Positions 60,698 through 64,000 of a stretch of 64,000 nucleotides of DNA are shown piece by piece. The stretch's first letter is position 1. Every line of letters begins with the position of its first letter. The position numbers and the translations under genes were made by a program. The DNA is taken from NCBI RefSeq assembly GCF_005280295.1, contig NZ_CP040020.1, positions 1,178,001 to 1,242,000 of the forward strand. The letters are read 5' to 3'. This DNA comes from Brevibacterium sp. CS2 (lineage in GTDB: Bacteria > Actinomycetota > Actinomycetes > Actinomycetales > Brevibacteriaceae). The notes under the pieces were generated by a model. The model was not told the DNA's origin, searched no databases, and worked only from the letters and a program-made list of their open reading frames with translations.

Positions 60698-63600
60698 TCA
60701 AGCTCCTTCCGGCGTCGGATTGAATTCTCGCACGGCGTCGAGGAGCCAGCCCGCCAGATAGTCCGCGAAGGACGACCGCGGCATCAGCCAGTACCTGTCC
60801 TCGCCCGTCCGCCACACGATGAGCTGGACCGGTCCCAGCAGCGTCGACACCGCCGCGCCCACGGGGAAGGCCCGCGGATGCAGGTCGACGTGACAGCCCT
60901 TCTGCAGCACCTGCAGCGCCTGCGGCCCCACCAGCTCGATGACCGTGCGATTGGCCGACAGCTCGACCACCGAGCCAGGCGCTTCGCCGAGCGCGGTGCG
61001 CAGCACCTCGGCCACCGGCTGGTCCGGGCCGGCGACCGCGAGGAACTCGTCGGGCGCCAGCCAGATCATCGCCATTCCCGAGGCGCGAGCCCAGTGCTCT
61101 GCGCCCCGCGCCGTTCCGGCCGGACCGGAACCCGCCACGGCGCCCGCCGCCTCGGGAATGGAACCGGCCTCTGACGTGCCGGAGGTGAGTGAGACGCCCG
61201 CCGCCTCGGGAGCGGAACCGGCCCCTGACGTGCCGGACGTGAGTGAGACGCCCGCCGCCTCGGGAGCGGTGCCGGTCACCCGACCGACCGTCGCGGGAAG
61301 GGGGAGGCCCGCGGCCGTTTCGATGGCGCGTGCCCCGGCTGATCCCGGGCGCACTCGGATCCCGACCATCGTCAGGAACGGCACCTCGCGGAGCCGCACG
61401 CCGGCCGCGCCTCCGGCCGCCGCTTCGGTCTGCGCGAGCACGTCGGCGAGGTGGGCGAGCGGACTCCGGCGCACGTTGCGGGGACGCCGGTCCAGGTCGA
61501 GGACACTGTCGCGCCGGTCACTCCGGCCGCTCCCCGGCTGCTCCTCCCCATCGCGCCGGCTGCCCGCAGGGTCGTAGAGCACGGGTTCGGCGACGACCAC
61601 CTCGGCGAGCCGACCGTCGTGGTAGGCCTGCAGCGTCTCGCCGATTCGCGCCCGGCCGTTCTTCACCAGCGCCAGACCGAAGGTGCGCTCGAGTGCTGCG
61701 CTGCGGTAGGCGGAGGTGACGTGACCCTCCATCGGCACCGGGTGGGCTTCCGGGGACACCGTCCCAGCCCCTGAGCGCACCCCTGGTGGAATCTCCCTGC
61801 CCGCTGTGATCAGCTGCGCGCCCTCGGTCAGTTCCAGGGACCGGTCCACCGGAAGCACGGCGACCAGCTGCTTGCGGTCCTCGCGCAGATTGTCGGCGCG
61901 GGAGTACGAGCGCTTGCCGATGAAGTCCTTCTTCGTGGACACGATCCACTCCATCCCGGCGTCCTGCGGAGTGACCGTGCCGTCGGTGTCCTGCCCGACG
62001 ATGATGAAGCCCTTCTCCGCGCGGAGCACGTGCATGGTCTCCGTGCCGTAGGGGGTGATGTCGAACTCGGCGCCCGCCTGGGCGACGGCATCCCACAGGG
62101 CCAGGCCGTGCCACGCCTCGACATTGAGCTCGAAGGCCAGCTCGCCGGAGAACGAGATCCGACACACCCGCGCCGGAATGCCGCCGGCGAGCACCGTGTC
62201 GCGGATGTCCATGAAGCGGAACGCCTCCCGGGACACGTCGAGATCCGGAGCCAGTGCGCCGACGACCGCTCGCGACTGCGGGCCGACGACCGCGACGGTG
62301 GCGAGCTGTTCGGTCACCGAGGTGCACACGACGTCGAGGTCCGGCCATTCGGTCTGCAGCCATTCCTCGAGCCAGTCGAGGACGGCAGCGGCCCCGCCGG
62401 TGGTCGTGGTGAGGACGAAGTGGTCAGCGGCGATCCGGAACACCGTGCCGTCGTCGAAGATCATCCCGTCCGGGGTGCACATCACCCCGTAGCGGGCCCT
62501 GCCGATGCCGAGCTTCGTGTAGCCGTTCGTGTAGATCCGGTTGAGGAACTCCGCGGCGTCGGTCCCGCGCACGTCGATCGTGCCGAGCGTCGAGGCGTCC
62601 ATGAAGCCCACGGACTCCCGGACGGCGGCGCACTCGCGCAGCACCGCGGCGTCCATGTCCTCCCCGAGGCGCGGGAAGTACCGGGGGCGCTTCCACTGGC
62701 CTACGTCCTCGAACTCCGCGCCGTGGGCCACGTGCCAGGGGTGGATCGAGGTGACCCGGGCGGGTTCGAACAGCTCGCCGCGGCGCCGGCCGGCGAGCGC
62801 GGCGAAGGACACCGGGGTGGCCGGGGCTCGGAACCGGGTGGTGCCGATCTCCCCGGGATCGTCCGCCCCGATGATCTGCGCGATGACGCCGATCGCGGCG
62901 AGGCCGCTCGTACGGCCCTGGTCGTGCGCGGTGCCGATCGAGGTGTAGCGCTTGATGTGCTCGACGCTGCGCATGCCGGCCCCGGTGGCGCGCAGGATGT
63001 CCGCGACGGTCTGATCGCGCTGGAGATCGACGAAGTGCTCGTCGAGGTCCGCCGGGTCGAAGTCGCCGCCGGCGCTGGGACTGAACGGCCCGGCGGGGTT
63101 CGCCGGCCCGGCGGGGACGAGCCACAGCGGGCGGATGGGGGCGGTGTCCTGGTCCGGTGTGCCGGTTGCATCGGACTCCGGCGCGTCTGCTGCGGCTGCG
63201 GTGTCCGGGTCCGGCTTGCCGGTGGCAACGTACTCCGGCGCACCGACGTCGCTGCCCACCGTCGCCTCGGCGGCGAATCCGGCAGCTGCGGCCGCGCGAG
63301 CACCCAACTTCGCCCCTTCGGCCACCGCCGCTTCGGTGTCGAGGGTGCCGCGGAGCGCCCCGGCGAGGTGCTGGTCGCGGACCGGCGTGCTCGGGACGAA
63401 CGCCGCGAGTCTCGGGTCCCACTCGACCGGACCGCGCTGGCTGTGGAGGTGCACGGCCGGGCTCCACCCGCCGGACACCGCGAGCGCATCGGCGTCGAAC
63501 GCGAGCAGATCCCCCACCGGATCGCCGGAGTCGTCGAGCGCATGGACGCTGACGCCGGACAGGTGGCCGTCGGCGTCGCCTGCCGTGTTCGTCACCGCGG

Positions 63601-64000
63601 AGCGGAGGTGCACCGGGAGGCCGAGCGCGGCGCTCACCCGGGCGGCGGCGGGGCTCGCGGTGGGCCGGGAGTCGACGAGCGCGACGACCTCGACCCCGGC
63701 GGCGTGGAGGTCCGCGGCGGTCGCGTAGGCGGAGTCGTTCGTCGTCGCGACGACGACGCGGTGCCCGACGGCCACACCCCAGCGGTTGAGGTAGGCGCGG
63801 GCGGCACCGGCGAGCACGATGCCCGGCCGGTCGTTGCCGCGGAACACGATCGGCCGCTCGTGCGCACCGGTGGCGAGCACCACCTGCCGGGCGCGGATGT
63901 GATGCACGCGCTCGCGGGAGACGCCGGCGGGCACCGGGCCTGCGAGGTGGTCGGTGCGCCTCTCCACGGCGACGACATGGTTCGAGTCGTAGCTGCCGGC
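60698..64000 (-). CDS. soxA: Sarcosine oxidase alpha-gamma fusion, 5' end outside window
   Basis: Alpha subunit of heterotetrameric sarcosine oxidase, which oxidises sarcosine to glycine with formation of 5,10-methylene-THF. The first part is the nucleotide-binding domain ([20 protein letters not shown]), then a linker and the GcvT-like folate domain ([20 protein letters not shown] through [13 protein letters not shown]). From about 61475 leftwards the same frame continues into a full gamma subunit ([16 protein letters not shown] through [20 protein letters not shown]). In most bacteria alpha and gamma are separate genes. A 54-bp tandem repeat lies inside the gamma part. The frame is open to base 64000, so the N-terminus lies beyond the window. 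The stop is 2 bp before the purU ATG. Confidence 0.9.
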   Translation of the reverse strand, partial: AGSYDSNHVVAVERRTDHLAGPVPAGVSRERVHHIRARQVVLATGAHERPIVFRGNDRPGIVLAGAARAYLNRWGVAVGHRVVVATTNDSAYATAADLHAAGVEVVALVDSRPTASPAAARVSAALGLPVHLRSAVTNTAGDADGHLSGVSVHALDDSGDPVGDLLAFDADALAVSGGWSPAVHLHSQRGPVEWDPRLAAFVPSTPVRDQHLAGALRGTLDTEAAVAEGAKLGARAAAAAGFAAEATVGSDVGAPEYVATGKPDPDTAAAADAPESDATGTPDQDTAPIRPLWLVPAGPANPAGPFSPSAGGDFDPADLDEHFVDLQRDQTVADILRATGAGMRSVEHIKRYTSIGTAHDQGRTSGLAAIGVIAQIIGADDPGEIGTTRFRAPATPVSFAALAGRRRGELFEPARVTSIHPWHVAHGAEFEDVGQWKRPRYFPRLGEDMDAAVLRECAAVRESVGFMDASTLGTIDVRGTDAAEFLNRIYTNGYTKLGIGRARYGVMCTPDGMIFDDGTVFRIAADHFVLTTTTGGAAAVLDWLEEWLQTEWPDLDVVCTSVTEQLATVAVVGPQSRAVVGALAPDLDVSREAFRFMDIRDTVLAGGIPARVCRISFSGELAFELNVEAWHGLALWDAVAQAGAEFDITPYGTETMHVLRAEKGFIIVGQDTDGTVTPQDAGMEWIVSTKKDFIGKRSYSRADNLREDRKQLVAVLPVDRSLELTEGAQLITAGREIPPGVRSGAGTVSPEAHPVPMEGHVTSAYRSAALERTFGLALVKNGRARIGETLQAYHDGRLAEVVVAEPVLYDPAGSRRDGEEQPGSGRSDRRDSVLDLDRRPRNVRRSPLAHLADVLAQTEAAAGGAAGVRLREVPFLTMVGIRVRPGSAGARAIETAAGLPLPATVGRVTGTAPEAAGVSLTSGTSGAGSAPEAAGVSLTSGTSEAGSIPEAAGAVAGSGPAGTARGAEHWARASGMAMIWLAPDEFLAVAGPDQPVAEVLRTALGEAPGSVVELSANRTVIELVGPQALQVLQKGCHVDLHPRAFPVGAAVSTLLGPVQLIVWRTGEDRYWLMPRSSFADYLAGWLLDAVREFNPTPEGA
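61139..61269 (-). repeat. 54-bp tandem repeat in sarcosine oxidase gamma part
   Basis: Two full units (61139-61192 and 61193-61246) and a partial third (61247-61269) encode an 18-residue [17 protein letters not shown] repeat inserted between conserved segments of the gamma subunit. The units differ at a few bases. Confidence 0.85.

Overview
The window looks like a chromosome segment from a high-GC Gram-positive actinobacterium, most likely Brevibacterium or a close relative. This is an inference from the strong GC bias of most genes, GTG/TTG starts, near-leaderless promoters, the DUF3151 protein, and the pyrE - SpoU methylase - fba - DUF3151 - purA gene series. No rRNA, tRNA, transposase, integrase or CRISPR array was found.

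Layout. 1-1364: a Fic-domain gene bracketed by two copies of the last 27 bp of xthA, followed by xthA. 2.3-16.7 kb: housekeeping backbone with SDR, pyrE, an ABC exporter pair coupled to a SpoU RNA methylase, an LppM-like lipoprotein, a pair of acyl-CoA dehydrogenases, an MFS carrier divergent from a BCCT osmolyte carrier, and fba. 17.1-23.05 kb: a complete peptide/nickel-type ABC importer (lipoprotein, two permeases, fused double ATPase). 23.05-31.65 kb: a lower-GC accessory stretch with a DoxX-like gene, kinase and GAF debris, a divergent metI-metN / metQ-dioxygenase locus, a DUF151-like gene tail, and conjugation debris (DUF4913, mobilization accessory gene, relaxase without its N-terminus). 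31.65-33.2 kb: a second, 5'-truncated copy of the fused ATPase gene, in direct orientation exactly 10,145 bp from the first.

33.4-47.8 kb: YihY membrane protein, GCS2-type ligase, a MacB-like ABC exporter divergent from a LuxR-type response regulator with phased repeats between them, an FAD reductase, a polysaccharide export and glycosylation operon (permease, ATPase, GT2, galE, degenerate GDPD-like protein), DUF3151, a CPBP protease remnant and purA. 47.9-57.8 kb: an organosulfur locus with an alpha/beta hydrolase, SfnG-like monooxygenase and MetY-like sulfhydrylase on one strand, and an ABC importer plus SsuD-like monooxygenase on the other. An internal deletion has fused the importer's second permease to the tail of its ATPase. 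A MetE-like protein follows. 58.1-64 kb: RNase J, then purU (amber codon right after its start) and a sarcosine oxidase alpha-gamma fusion that runs off the right edge.

The genes suggest scavenging of organic sulfur (sulfones, sulfonates, methionine) and of methylated amines (sarcosine oxidase with PurU recycling one-carbon units, BCCT for betaine-type solutes). The accessory part shows several recombination scars: the att-like repeats around fic, the 10,145-bp direct repeat, the truncated relaxase and the deleted ABC transporter.
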